In this document: positions 10,887-21,972 of the stretch, piece after piece
Layout: each line of letters opens with the position of its first letter
Numbering within the stretch: the first letter of the stretch is position 1
Assembly (NCBI GenBank): GCA_033557465.1
Contig: CM066035.1
Coordinates: 908,517,309 to 908,581,308 of the forward strand
Length of the DNA stretch: 64,000 nt
Origin: Ichthyophis bannanicus
Lineage: Eukaryota > Chordata > Amphibia > Gymnophiona > Ichthyophiidae
Direction of reading: 5' to 3'
The notes under the pieces: generated by a model
Told to the model about the DNA's origin: nothing
Seen by the model: only the letters and a program-made list of their open reading frames with translations
The model's database searches: none
Position numbers and translations under genes: made by a program

Positions 10887-11112
10887 TCAACCAAGATAAT
10901 ATCACCAATCAAAGACGCCTTTATACATAAGTTTTACCATTGATGTTATATCCCTGAGTGCAATTACTTCCCCACCCTAACATTTGAATGCTTTTAACTA
11001 ACTACTGCTCTCATGTTACAAGTTACATTCCACTAATTTTTGTTCTATGTAAGTTACAGTTGTGTTTAATGTAAACCGCCTTGATAATCTTGAAAGGCAA
11101 TATAAAAGAAAT
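10884..11112 (+). repeat. LINE 3' tail
   Basis: TGTAAACCGCCTTGATAA is followed by GGCAATATAAAAG and an (AAATA)n tail at 11094-11112. This is the usual 3' end of an L2/CR1-like LINE. Solo LTR 2 interrupts its left side. Confidence 0.55.
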
Positions 11113-12360
11113 GTTAAATAAATAAATAAAATCTTTGGGAGGGGATTGGGGAGCGTAAGGCTGAAGTTTCACCCAGGGCGCCCAATACCCTTGCACCAGT
11201 TCTGTCTAGCTCATTCTCTTTTCCCAACTGGGGGTGTACTCATGTTTTAGAATGTTTGCAATGCTGACTTTTCCTAGGTAGGTTTGGTTCAGTTTGTGTT
11301 CTTGGTGCTGGAATGGTATAATAAGTTTTGAGGAGGTTATAACAGGTCATCTATGCGTGAAGACCATGTAGGATTTCTAGCTTATTTTATAAAGATACTC
11401 AGGCACCTCAGATGTGAATGTAGTGCATAAAATGTGTGTCTACATGTGCGTTTTATATAATGCACTCATAATTTACAGCCTCATCCTGGAACATGCCTAT
11501 ATGTAGGTCACATAAAAGTACCCAGTTCTTGTCATCACACATACTTTAACCACATAACATCTGGGGTCATTTTTTAAAAACACTTTTTTGTGCATAAAAG
11601 GCCTTTACATGTGAAAAATCTTTTATAAAGATCACCTCCTGAGTGTCTGTCTGTTATTTCGCACAGTGGCAGAATTACTAATGTCTATTAAGAGAATAAT
11701 ATTTGCCACTTAATATGTGTTAAATGGCAGAATGGTGAGTTAGTTTTATGGTGGGACAAGAGTGAGAGGAAGAGCAGTGGAGCCATGTGGTGGGGCCCTG
11801 GAAGCTTGTCCTCCCCTTGCACAACACCGCCCAAGAGATAGGGAAGTGGCATGTCAGTTCCTGCCCACCTTAACCATCCCGTGCCCTGCCCCAAATAGTA
11901 GCCCAGAAGTTCTTGATATAGGATTTTCTGTTTTGCTGTGTCAACCAAAAAAAAATCTCTATCTATCTATCTGTACAGATATCTTCTAATTGTACTAACA
12001 ATACATTTTTGGGACCATTTTCAAAGCAAGGTGGGTAGTTAGAAAATCCACAGATATTTTTACCTGTGTGCCACACACATACTTTTACTTTGTAACTGCC
12101 TAAGGAAAAAGTTGTTGCAAAGATACTATACGCACCTGCTCTTTCTATGGATACTGTTTCCCCTGAAAAAATGCACATGATTTTGAAAATAGCAAAGTTG
12201 CTTGCATTACTGCCTCTTCTTGTCCCACCCAACCCAGGGAATACCTCTGCAAGAAGTACATGCATTGTGAAATCACACATGTAGCTTGACTCACATACAA
12301 GATGGGCGAGTTTCGGAAAGTCCTTTTACTTGCCCTATAAATAGATGGTGTATCTCCAGT
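11113..12360. other. Unassigned repeat-like sequence
   Basis: No gene is seen. Phrases such as TTTTATAAAGAT near 11390 and 11620 resemble the degenerate repeats at 59.3-61.4 kb. A TATC microsatellite occurs near 11960. Confidence 0.3.
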
Positions 12361-12465
12361 GAACATCTGCAAAGCAACGACGTTGCTGTCCTCGCCCTCC
12401 ATCTTGAAACATTACTGGCTTGATGCTGCAGCTAGATTGGATGCTGGCATGATCGCCTTTGATTT
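12340..12465 (+). pseudogene. Fragment resembling a recombinase-type ORF end
   Basis: The frame reads DGVSPVNICKATTLLSSPS-ILKHYWLDAA before joining CR1 coding sequence. The ICKA...S.HTF.KHY-like pattern recalls the end of tyrosine-recombinase ORFs of DIRS-type elements, but I cannot confirm it. It is probably the target into which a 5'-truncated CR1 copy inserted. Confidence 0.25.
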
Positions 12466-14611
12466 AATTAGTGGAGGAGGGATAGTACGGAAATCCACGG
12501 TACTACCTTTTAACTTTCGAAAGGGAGACTATGATAAAATGAGGAAAATAGTTAAGAAAAAACTAAAAGGAGCAGTTGCAAAGGTTAAAGACTTACATCA
12601 AGCTTGGGTTTTGTTGAAAAATACTATCTTGGCAGCCCAGACCAGCTGTATTTCACGCTTTAAGAAAAGTGGAAGGAAGTCCAAAAAACTGCCAGCATGG
12701 TTTAAAGGTTAGGTCAGAGAGGCTGTTGGTGCCAAAAAAGCATCTTTCAGGAAATGGAAAAAAGAGCCAAACGACGAAACCTGGAAACAGCACAAGAACT
12801 GGCAAGTCAAATGCAAGGCATTGATAAAGCAGGCAAAGGGAGAATTTGAGAAGAAGCTTGCTGCAGAAGCAAAAATGCGAAATAAAGATTTTTTCAAGTA
12901 CATTCGTAGCAAAAAACCTGTGAGAGAGTCAGTTGGTCCATTAGATGATAGAGGAGTTAAAGGGGCACTAAGAGGTGACAAGGCGATAGCGGAGAGACTG
13001 AATGAATTCTTTGCTTCGGTCTTTACTGAGGAAGATGTAGGGATGTTACCCATGACTGAAGTGGTATTTAAAGGTGCGGAAGAATTGAAGGAAATATCGA
13101 TACATCAGGAAGATGTATTACAACTATTAGATAAACTGAAGAGTAGCAAATCACCTGGGCCGGATGGTATACATCCAAGGGTGTTGAAAGAACTGAAATA
13201 TGAGATTGCAGACCTGCTATTAGTAATCTGTGAACTATCATTAAAATCATCTCTAATACCTGAAGATTGGAGGATCGCCAATGTAACACCAATTTTTAAA
13301 AAGGGTTCCAGGGGTGATTCGGGAAACTACAGACCGGTGAGCCTCACGTCAGTACCAGGAAAAATGGTAGAAACCATCATAAAGAATAAAATTGCTCAGC
13401 ATGTATATAGTCATGGCCTAATGGGAGACAGCCAACATGGCTTTAGACAAGGAAGATCTTGTCTTATTAATCTGTTATGTTTTTTTGAAAGTGTGAATAA
13501 ACAGGTGGACAAAGGTGAGTCGGTTGATATAGTGTATCTGGACTTTCAGAAAGCCTTTGACAAGGTCCCTCATCAGAGACTTTTGGCAAAACTAAAGAGT
13601 CATGGGATAGGAGGCAGTGTACTACTGTGAATCAAGAACTGGTTAAAAGATAGAAAGCAGAGGGTTGGGCTATATGGCCACTTTTCCCAATGGAGAAAGG
13701 TGAATAGTGGTGTACCCCAGGGATCTGTGCTGGGTCCACTGCTTTTTGATATATTCATAAATGACCTGGAAAGTGGAATAACGAGTGAGGTTATCAAATT
13801 TGCAGATGACACAAAACTATTTAAAGTTGTTAAAACCCAAGAGGATTGTGAAAAATTGCAAGAGGATCTTGATAAATTAGAAGACTGGGCATCAAAATGG
13901 CAGATGAAATTTAATGTGGACAAGTGCAAAGTTATGCACCTAGGGAAGAACAACCCAAACTATGGTTACACAATGCAAGGTTCCTCATTAGGAACCACCA
14001 CCTAGGAAAAAGATTTAGGCGTCATTGTGGATAACATTTTAAAACCCTCGGCCCAGTGTGCAGCGGCGGCCAAGAGAGCAAATAGAATGCTAGGTATCAT
14101 AAGGAAAGGAATGGAAAATAAAACAAAAGGTATTATAATGCCTCTATATCGTTCCATGGTGAGACCGCACCTTGAATATTGTGTGCAATTCTGGTCGCCG
14201 TATCTTAAAAAGGATATAGCATTGTTAGAAAAGGTCAGAAGAGCCACCAAAATGGTAAAGGGGATGGAAGGATACTCCTATGAAGAATGGCTAAAAGGTT
14301 TAGGGCTCTTTAACCTAGAAAAGAGACGGTTGAGGTGAGATATGATAGAAGTCTATAAATTAATGAATGGAGTGGAACGGGTAAATGTAGATCGATTGTT
14401 TACATTATCAGAATATAGAAAGACTAGAGGATATGCAATGAAGCTACAGGGTAAACTATTTAAGACTAATAAAGGAAAATATTTTTTCACTCAACGTGTA
14501 ATCAAACTCTGGAATTTGTTACCGGAGGATGTAGTAAAGGCTGTTAGTGTAGCTGGGTTTAAAAAAGGTTTGGACAAGTTCCTGGAGGAAAGGTCCATAA
14601 ACCATTATTAA
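12466..14611 (+). pseudogene. CR1-type LINE reverse transcriptase, broken
   Basis: The encoded protein copies LINE RNA into DNA at the insertion site. The linker (LPFNFRKGDYDKMRK), RT motifs (GNYRPVSLTSVPGK, VYLDFQKAFDKVPH, GVPQGSVLGPLLF, FADDTKLF near 13799) and the CR1 C-terminal region ([24 protein letters not shown]) lie in order. The endonuclease domain is absent, as expected for a 5'-truncated copy. In-frame breaks occur near 12712, 13628, 14003 and 14338, so no full product can be made. The last frame ends at 14611. CR1 assignment rests on the motifs and the typical 3' UTR at 14930-15063. Confidence 0.85.
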
Positions 14612-14636
14612 GAAGGGACCCAGGATATGGAGTGGA

Positions 14637-14914
14637 GGAATGGCCTAGTGGTTGGGGCAAAGTACTTCAGGCTGGAAGGTTGGGGGTTCAAATCCCATTA
14701 GAGGACAGCAACCTTGGGCTGGAAGGACTGGGGTTTCTAATCCCACAGGTGCTCCTTGTGGTGTTGGGCAAGCCACTTAACCCTCCATAGCCCATGTTCC
14801 CTGTAAAATAGTTATCTCCAAGTTATAATGCCCTGTTCAATGTAATTTCAGTTTGTTCAATGTAAACCACACTGATGCAGAATAGCACAGTATATAAGAG
14901 AATGTAAATAAATA
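14637..14914 (+). mobile_element. CORE-SINE nested in CR1 3' UTR
   Basis: The tRNA-derived head has an A box (TGGCCTAGTGG) and a B box (GGTTCAAATCCC). It is followed by the MIR/CORE-type phrase TGGGCAAGCCACTTAACCCT and a tail ending GTAAATAAAT. A related copy lies at 61497-61745. CR1 3' UTR sequence resumes after it. Confidence 0.8.
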
Positions 14915-15063
14915 TCAATGCTTGACCCAGTACAAGCATTGTGGAACCTGTGTCTTTTGGGGATACTGCTAGATACGTATGACCTAGATTGGCCACTGCT
15001 GGAAACAGGATACTGGGCTTGATGGACCTTGGTCTGATCCAGTATGGCATATCTTATGTTCTT
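14915..15063 (+). repeat. CR1 3' UTR and terminus
   Basis: GGAAACAGGATACTGGGCTTG, GACCTTGGTCTGA and the end CTTATGTTCTTAA are the conserved CR1/L3 3' UTR and tail. It completes the element that starts near 12466. Confidence 0.8.
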
Positions 15064-15675
15064 AAGGCGTTATCAGACTTCTCCCAGAAAGTTTGAGGGC
15101 TTGGGTACATTCCACTGGTCTGGATGAGGAAGGAGAAATTATGGCGTACTTCCTTGACTTGTCCCAGACCAGTCCAGGGCCCTCACTAGTCCAGTGGTAG
15201 CTGTAAGCTGTGTCAGGTGGAGAGTGCAGAAGCTTCTGTGGGATGCTATTTTGTTGGGCGCTCCTAATTCTGCTGTGGAGTGAACCAATGTGTGGACTTT
15301 CCCAGGCTTTGTCTGCCAGGATGTGGCATTTCATTTGGTTTCTGTTCATTGTTGCTTGAAAGCTCGTAGTTATGTGTTTGTTTGGGTTGGTTACCTTATA
15401 CTGGATAGGAGGAGCCTGAGCACCAAGCTTGTAGAGTCCACCTTCTAGTTTTTCTCTTTCTCCATCTGTTGGAAGGGCAGAAACAACCCATCGGTCTGGA
15501 CTGGTATGGTAAGACTGAAGGAAAGGAAATTAACCTTCCTCCATATTCATGTGAATGTATGAATATACAGTTAGTGCTAGACAACAAACTTACAGCTAGG
15601 TTGACTAGTATGTGTTTTGATGTCAACACACGCTGACGCCATTAGCAAATAAGTCTCGTTGCATAAAGTAGGGCC
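15064..15675. other. Unassigned sequence
   Basis: No gene is recognised. CCAGTCCA-type phrases recur (CCAGACCAGTCCAGGG near 15163, and a reverse version near 15500), which suggests an old dispersed repeat. Confidence 0.25.
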
Positions 15676-16081
15676 TGTAGTGACTATGTTAGCACACGGT
15701 ATCCTGGTTGTTTAGAAGACTTCAGATACAGAAGGTTACCTGGATAACATTGCTGATTTGCAAAAGAGACATTATTCAGTTTTTCCTGAAGTACATATCA
15801 AGAATCTCAGAAGCCTTTAATTCTGTGTCCTTTGTTTCCAGTCATATGCTTAAGATGGTTGCTTGGCTGCTCCAGAGAGAACAAAGAAAACAATACTGAG
15901 CATGTGCTAAGCTATGATACAGATACCATATATGGGAATTACATTAACATATCACTGTGATTGTCTAAGAGCCAAATTTCAGCTTTGCCATGTATGGGAG
16001 CTTAGAGGTGCAAATGGTGAAAGATATGAAAGCAGTAGGGATTGGTGAGAGTCACGATGATATTAGAGAAAGCCTGCCTAC

Positions 16082-17390
16082 TGTGGTGTAGAAGGTCCCT
16101 CAGATCCCTTAGAGAGTGATAAAATGCAGGATTCAGCTTCAATTAAGGAAAGTAAACAAGTGCACATGGTTCCTGGTTTCCAGGGAAACCACAAACAAAG
16201 CAGATTAGAGGAGAGGAAAACACGCCCAGCAATCACGAGCTAAGGCTGGACACCTGTTGGAAGGAGTGGTCAGGTTAAACCCAGAAAACCAGAGATTTAA
16301 GAGAAGCTCATTAGTAAGGGAGCAAGTACATGAGCAGGCAGATCTGGAAGCACATGGGGAAGCAGAGTTGGAAGGCAAGCTGAGAGCACAGCCACGAGGA
16401 AAGCAGTCACGAGAAACAGAGGATTTGCTTGGGAGTGAAGACACAGGAATTCATGGTAACAGAGGATTCTCTGACCTTTAACTCAGAAGGGGAAGTCAGC
16501 ACAGGAGACGAGCAGAGAGTCCGTGTAAAGGAGCAAGGTACAAACAGCCCAGGTTTGTTGCCGTGGGTAAAAGGCAGCCATAAGGGGAATGTACCAAGAA
16601 GGCAGACTTGTGTGCACGTAGAGACTCCAAGGCTTACAGCTGTAGCTGATCCTGGAAAGCAGAAGGAATCTCTAATAAGAAAGCCAAGAGGTAGGCTGAG
16701 TGACTGGTATAAAAGTAAAGCTGTTTTTAAGAAGTGCTCTGCTATTAACCCAGAAGGGTGGGGCTTTCCATGTGGTGAACACTGTGGCAATTACAAGCCC
16801 TGTGTATCAGAAGGCTACGGGGAAAAGTCTATTGCTGAAGGAACAGGTGTGTGCTTGGAAACACCTTGTGTAAGCAATTGCAGACATTTCCAACTGAGAG
16901 TCAGTATGAACCGATGGAAACTGAACCATCTGTAGAATATCTGCCTATTGAGTCAATGGACTGTACAATGTCTGTGTCTGAGAAGATAAAACCTGTATAA
17001 TAAGTTTAAGCTGTGCAGAGAGAGAGAGAGCTGCCAGTAGCAGCTAAAGGAATCAGCACCAAAGGTTTTGGAACAGAAGTGCTCTTTATGTTGGATTATA
17101 GTGATGCTGATATAAGAAGCTGTTTGAGTTACATTTCTTATATTATTTCATGCCAGAAGTTGTATGGCTTTGTTCTTTATTTTAAATTTGTAAAACCGTG
17201 TGGGATGGGGAATTAAAATCCTGTTATTTGCCTGAACACTCGAGCTCCACAACTCACCTTATTTCAAATAGTGAAAAAACTTCAACTCCCAGAAGGCAGT
17301 GCTTTCCCCAAGCACCATTTTACTAACTGAATAAGGAATCAGGCTGCTTATTTCCACTAGCTCATGCTGTGGAGTAATAGCAACATTACA
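16082..17390 (+). mobile_element. Solo LTR 4 (1309 bp)
   Basis: It starts TGTGGTGTAG and ends ACATTACA, with a perfect 4-bp duplication CTAC at 16078-16081 and 17391-17394. It shares the LTR 1-3 layout: a long frame, an AATTAAAATCCTG tail signal near 17211 and CTTCAACTCCCAGAAGGC at 17280-17297. It is the only plus-strand member of the four. Confidence 0.75.
16429..16990 (+). pseudogene. Broken open frame in solo LTR 4
   Basis: Two overlapping frames (16257-16481 and 16429-16935) encode hydrophilic charged sequence. A third frame finishes with YEPMETEPSVEYLPIESMD then CTMSVSEK and a stop near 17001. This C-terminal pattern matches those of LTRs 1-3. At least two frameshifts separate the pieces. 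No function can be assigned. Confidence 0.35.
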
Positions 17391-17570
17391 CTACTATATA
17401 AGCTTCTGCACAGGGGTGCTCAGGCAGATTTTGAGTGGGCAGCTGGCTGACACTGAAAAATCTCAATTGCAGCCACAGACTATTTTATTTCTGTGTACTT
17501 TGTAATAAAGTAAAGCTGCTGTTTCAGGGATCTGGTCTTGCCTCCTAAATTCTAAATTTCTACAGAAAAG

Positions 17571-17587
17571 TGGTGCCCCACATGAGG
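17571..17587 (+). other. Retroviral primer-binding site, tRNA-Lys type
   Basis: TGGTGCCCCACATGAGG follows the LTR end by six bases. It fits the Lys1,2 primer site TGGCGCCCAACGTGGGG with four changes, most of them transitions at CpG positions. A CAG-GTAAAT splice-donor-like site lies near 17654. Confidence 0.6.
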
Positions 17588-17893
17588 AATTGAGACTCCT
17601 GTCAATGGACCACGGACGAGATAGAGTATGTGATAGATGCATCAACATTTTCCAGGTAAATCAGCTTTTACTCTTTTTTTCTCTCCCCTATCCCGGGTCA
17701 CTGTACAGGATCCTAGTAAGAATTTGATTTAATTTATAGTTTTATAGAGGCAGAGAGTCAGTGTAAAAGTGTGTGAAACCCACCCTAAAAGTGAGTGTTT
17801 GAAAGTATGTTGAATAAACAATCAAAGGTAAATGGTCAGTGTATGCTACTGAAGAAGTTGCTGATGGGGAGTTTAGATAAAGGACAACACTAA
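17588..17893 (+). other. Retroviral leader remnant
   Basis: About 300 bp of leader-like sequence follows the primer site with no recognisable gag start. It is cut by the H2 terminal repeat. TAA at 17891-17893 is the likely target duplication. Confidence 0.4.
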
Positions 17894-17989
17894 GGGGTAT
17901 GTTTACTAAACGGCGCTAAAGTCGCAGCTGCGATGTTATCACGCGATAATGGCTCATTACCATGCGAGAACGTCACGTATCACGCGATA
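17894..17989 (+). mobile_element. H2 Harbinger left end with iterons
   Basis: The terminal repeat GGGGTATGTTTACTAAAC follows TAA, the usual Harbinger target. Two identical sites TATCACGCGATA at 17937-17948 and 17978-17989 are 41 bp apart and match the H1 iterons. The element continues rightwards; its right end was not found. Confidence 0.65.
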
Positions 17990-19083
17990 ATGTCTCCGGC
18001 GGCGTTAAGGTGCGCAGAGGGTGCAGTAAGGCTCCCCAGAGGGTGTAGTAAGGCACCCCAGGGGCGGAGATAAGGGGTCAATAGGCAGAGAAAGGGCGGG
18101 GAGAGGCTCCATGCACACTAGTGCCGTGAAATGAAGGTATGAAAATTAGCACCAGTGAAAACCTCGCGCTAGAGGCACATTTGCAGGAGAGAGAAACCAT
18201 TTCAGTCAGCAATGTACAGCAAAGGCAGGGAGACCAAGAAAAGTGATAGTAGTGATACATGTGCAGTAACAAAACATGCAAAAACCAGAGATAATGACCA
18301 GAACCAAAATAGAAATACAAAACACCAAGCTGGCCAATAGAAAATCAATGATAAACAATAATCAACACTACCCATAACGAATAAAATGGAAGATGTCATT
18401 TTTGGAAGGGGCAATCCTGATTCCCCCCACAAAGTGAATGTTCTAACATTGATAGTGTTGATGAAGGTTTGCTGTGGTATATATTGGGCAGCTTGCTTAT
18501 GTGGCGTTCACATGTGCAGCAACAGCAGAGTGGCCACGTAGGAAAGGGTACTATGGTGATGGTGTAAATGGGGTACAGGGGGCTGCAGGCGGCACATGCA
18601 GTGGGCCCACTGGGGCACAGGGTGGACTAGGCAGATGCCTAGGTGACACATAGGAATGTAGAAACGGAAAACCAGCAAGACAGCAACTGACCAAGGGCAA
18701 ACATGTCCACAAGTGTGTGTCCCACAGTGTCCCAGGGGACAGTACCCAGCAAGTACCCCAAAGGGCACATAGCATTGGCAGGAGGTGCCGGGGAGAAACG
18801 TGGATGTCTAGGCAGGCACCCCTACCCCATATCACGCACCATAGGCAGTCACCTACCAGAACACTGGATGGCCTGGGACTGTGCACCACCAGCACCACTG
18901 GCAGAAGGGCATGTCAGCATGGTGGCGGAGGGGTGCTGGTGGTGGAGGGGGCAGTGGCATCTGCCCAAGCAAACCAAGGCCAAGCCCTGTTTAGGTGGGT
19001 GCCATGCACTGCAACAGACAAGATCTGTCTGACGAACAGTCATGGTATCCCCAGGGAATAGCTTGCCTCCATGACAGCAATTT

Positions 19084-19148
19084 GGCACAATACACACAGC
19101 CAGTATATTTAGGGGCAGAAGGTCATAGGTTCAAGTCCCAGCTGTGCC
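19084..19148 (+). repeat. tRNA-like module in H2, with acceptor-like ends
   Basis: GGCACA at 19084 can pair with TGTGCC at 19143, like an acceptor stem. A B box (AGGTTCAAGTCCC) lies between them. The other arms are weak, so it is not a working tRNA. Confidence 0.5.
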
Positions 19149-19293
19149 TCCTGCAAACCATGTCCCTAAATTTTACCCAGTACTAAATCATGGTAATAAC
19201 GGAACCTTTATTGCAGATAAAATAAACATGCCATAAACACCTATGTTTTACCCTACAGAGCACATACACCATAAACATGTGCAATCCCTAGAG

Positions 19294-19486
19294 CAGAGTT
19301 TCCCAACTGCAGTCCTGGAGGGCCAAACACCATTCAGCTTTCATGCTGTCCCTAAGAAATATGCCTGTGATGCATTTGTATGCACTGCCCCCATTGTATG
19401 CAAATGTATCTCATGCATATTCATTAGGGACAGCATGAAAACCTGAACCCTGTTTGGCCCACCCGGACTGGAGTTTGGAACCTCGG
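19294..19486. mobile_element. hAT-type MITE (193 bp)
   Basis: It begins CAGAGTTTCCCAACTGCAG and ends with a near-reverse complement. It is flanked by a perfect 8-bp duplication CCCTAGAG at 19286-19293 and 19487-19494. Internal arms (CATGCTGTCCCTAA / TTAGGGACAGCATG) make most of it a hairpin. It has no coding capacity. The 8-bp duplication indicates hAT mobilisation. Confidence 0.85.
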
Positions 19487-19645
19487 CCCTAGAGCAGTGG
19501 CCAACAGGGGCACAAACACCCACACCCACAGGCTCCACTATCCAAAGCCTCATGGAGAGTCAGGCTGTTGGGCCCTGCGCGAAGCATCAGCTACCAGTAC
19601 TAGCACCTGCATACCTTAGCAATGCCGTCATAAACATGGAAACAC

Positions 19646-19757
19646 GTTCCACATATATCAAAAGGTTGCTATGATTAATGTCAGATAACAAATCCTAAGT
19701 TAAACACAATTTGTTGACAGAGATTCATCATAGCAACCTTTATGATATCTGTGGAGT
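19646..19757. repeat. Small foldback
   Basis: CCACATATATCAAAAGGTTG and its near-complement flank a loop of about 55 nt, giving arms of about 27 bp. It may be a MITE or a hairpin RNA locus. No target duplication was settled. Confidence 0.55.
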
Positions 19758-21182
19758 GTGTTTCAGTCCTTGTTTCTGACAGTGTTTACCACCCCGGGGA
19801 GTGACCCCAATAGTACTGAGTACCATAGCAATGCCTGCACTGTGCCCAGGACTGGTATGGCGGCCAGGGCTGTCAACCACCTCTATATTTGCACAATGCT
19901 GAAATAGGTGTGGGAGTGTGTGTATGTCTATCCAGTGTTTTGTGGCTGCCTACACCTTACTGAGCCCCCGATGCTTGCACTGTTTCCAGTGTTAGCCTGC
20001 CAATGTGCATAATGAGGAGCACGGTACTGTGGGTATGGTCCGGGCAGGGCGGTCTGGGCAGGATGCATCTGCACAGGGCCTAGGGCAATGGCTGGGACAT
20101 TGTAGTGCCCAACCACCACCTGCACGGACAGGGTGGCCACAGCGTGTCATGCTGGAAGGTCACTCTTACCCTGACTGATCAGTGACCATGGCATGGCTAG
20201 GTTCCCCCATAGTACCATATAGCCTTTCTCTGAAGTGAAATTTATGGGTTTTCTTTTTTGAGGCCCAATCACTGATATAGCTCCTTGGTGTGTGTGTGCC
20301 AGATCCCACACCAGGGTGCACAGTGTTCCTTTTGGAACATGCACTATGTATGTGCTAGCAGACTGTCTGTAGCTAGCATGTGTATGGCTGCAACACCCTG
20401 TAGGATGCAGCAGGTGCACACTGACTACCCTCTTCTGTTTAATGTCAGAATGTAGTGGGGGCAGCTTAACTGACCAGCTGCATGTTCAGATCTGCATCAG
20501 CTCTCTGTTCCTTAGTTGGCCAGGGGTTGCTGATCCCACAGTCTGTCATCATTTAGCTCAACTGGCCCTATTGAGAACAATGAGAGTGTGTCTCTGTTGT
20601 TTCCAGATCATGTACCCTACCCTGACCCACAGAGGTTGGGCTTGCTCCGTATATCATTCTCATGTGAGTCCAGACACATCCCTGCTCCAGAAACAGCTGT
20701 CCATGGCAACCTCACTCAATATGCATTATGTTGCAAGCATCATGGTCCACACGGGCTATGCATTAATGGCATATACATAGAAACGTACATAGAAAACATC
20801 CAAGGCTGTCTGCAAAGAATACCCCATACACTGACAGTGATGGTGAACTGTAGCAAAACCTACTGCAAACATCCTGGGTATTGTGGACCTGGTGCTGTCC
20901 CCACGACTTTACTCTCAGGGTGATCGCAGAACACGCACAATAGCATGGTCAGTAGGCACACTGTAACAGTAACACGCACGCTTGGTCCCCCTACCCAGTT
21001 GATGTGCTGCAGAGTTGCAAACCCCTATCTGGTGAGCAGATGTAGACTGCTGATCTGCATGTGAATTGCATCATGGGTACCCTTGGTGCTAACCTATCCT
21101 GGTAGCCACACCAGACGGTGTGTCTGGTGACCTGCACTGGTTGAGTAGCTAGCCATAGTTTAGTTACAACCAATATTGTTGC

Positions 21183-21245
21183 AGGACAATGGTGAATATA
21201 CTGACCTCAGTGGGAGAGGTCATGGGTTCAATTCCCCAGTGGGCC
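21183..21245 (+). repeat. tRNA-like module in H2
   Basis: An anticodon-arm-like ACTGACCTCAGT is followed by CATGGGTTCAATTCCCC, a good T-arm/B-box match with paired GGG/CCC. Confidence 0.5.
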
Positions 21246-21641
21246 TGTATATTGATGTATCTGGATGGATAGGATATAGTGTATTATCATCACATCATAC
21301 CGTGTTACCACATGACAATATGTTCAAAAGTGTGGCCAGTTGCATGCAGTGGGTATGTTGGAAGAGTGGCGTGGGCTGCAGGTTGCTAGATTAGCTGGTG
21401 AGCTGTATACAAAGTGCATCCGTCAGTATAACTGTCAGAAGATACGACCATCTATGCATGTAGCAGTCTGACATAGATCTGAAATCTGTGTGCACATCCC
21501 AAAACACCCTCAGCTCAGTTGACCAAACCAAGGTGCCATGTAAAGTGCCCTAGCTGTGTCCATACACTAGCCTGGTAAGCAGAGTAGAAAGTGTATGTAG
21601 ATGACCTGGTGTAACTATGTAGCCAGCCATTGCTATGTGAA

Positions 21642-21713
21642 AAGGCATAGCACACCAGTTAATACAATGCCCTCACAGCCAGTGGTGATGGGTTTGAAAC
21701 TCCAAGTGTGCCA
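21642..21713 (+). repeat. tRNA-like module in H2
   Basis: TAGCACACCAGTTAATAC resembles a D arm and A box. GATGGGTTTGAAACTCC resembles a T arm. It lies about 260 bp before the Myb-like exon. Confidence 0.45.
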
Positions 21714-21785
21714 ACACTGTGATAAATGCATAATAAACAAATTGTGGTAAGAAACGTCAGACATATCACTGCAATGTGTGTCTGC

Positions 21786-21972
21786 AGCATAAATCTTTAT
21801 ATATATTGACGGTGCCACCGTTTGCTGTGTACCGGCCGTGGCACAGACACGTAGCTGGTGCAACCTAATGATGCACGGTGGCACGCTTTGAGGCACGCCG
21901 GCGCGCCAGCGTGTGTTAAGGCGCGCATATGTGACGTGCGTGCATGCGTGCGTGAGCAAGGCATCGGTGAAA
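21786..21972 (+). promoter_or_regulatory. CpG-rich promoter-like region
   Basis: TTTATATATATT near 21795 is followed by an unusually CpG-rich stretch (GGCGCGCC, GGCGCGC, TGACGTGCGTGC) ending at the ATG at 21973. CpG retention in otherwise CpG-poor DNA suggests a promoter or a younger segment. Confidence 0.4.

Larger units (their letters stand above)
15676..17564 (+). mobile_element. Endogenous retrovirus 5' LTR, split by solo LTR 4
   Basis: The right part has a TATA box (TATATAAG at 17395), AATAAA at 17504-17509 and an end in CTACA at 17564, just before a primer-binding site. The left part (about 15676-16081, starting TGTAGTGACTATG) is proposed U3; its start is uncertain. Solo LTR 4 lies at 16082-17390, directly upstream of the TATA box. 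Without it the LTR would be about 580 bp. The internal genes are not in the window, because H2 begins at 17894. Confidence 0.55.
17990..21785. other. H2 internal non-coding sequence
   Basis: This is TG/CA-rich sequence like that in H1 and H3. No exon was recognised. It contains the listed tRNA-like modules, a hAT MITE and a small foldback. GTGCAGTAAGGC-type phrases repeat near 18020-18060. Confidence 0.45.

Noticed and set aside
14637..14720. Possible functional tRNA gene
   Set aside because: A and B boxes belong to a CORE-SINE; no cloverleaf or terminator.
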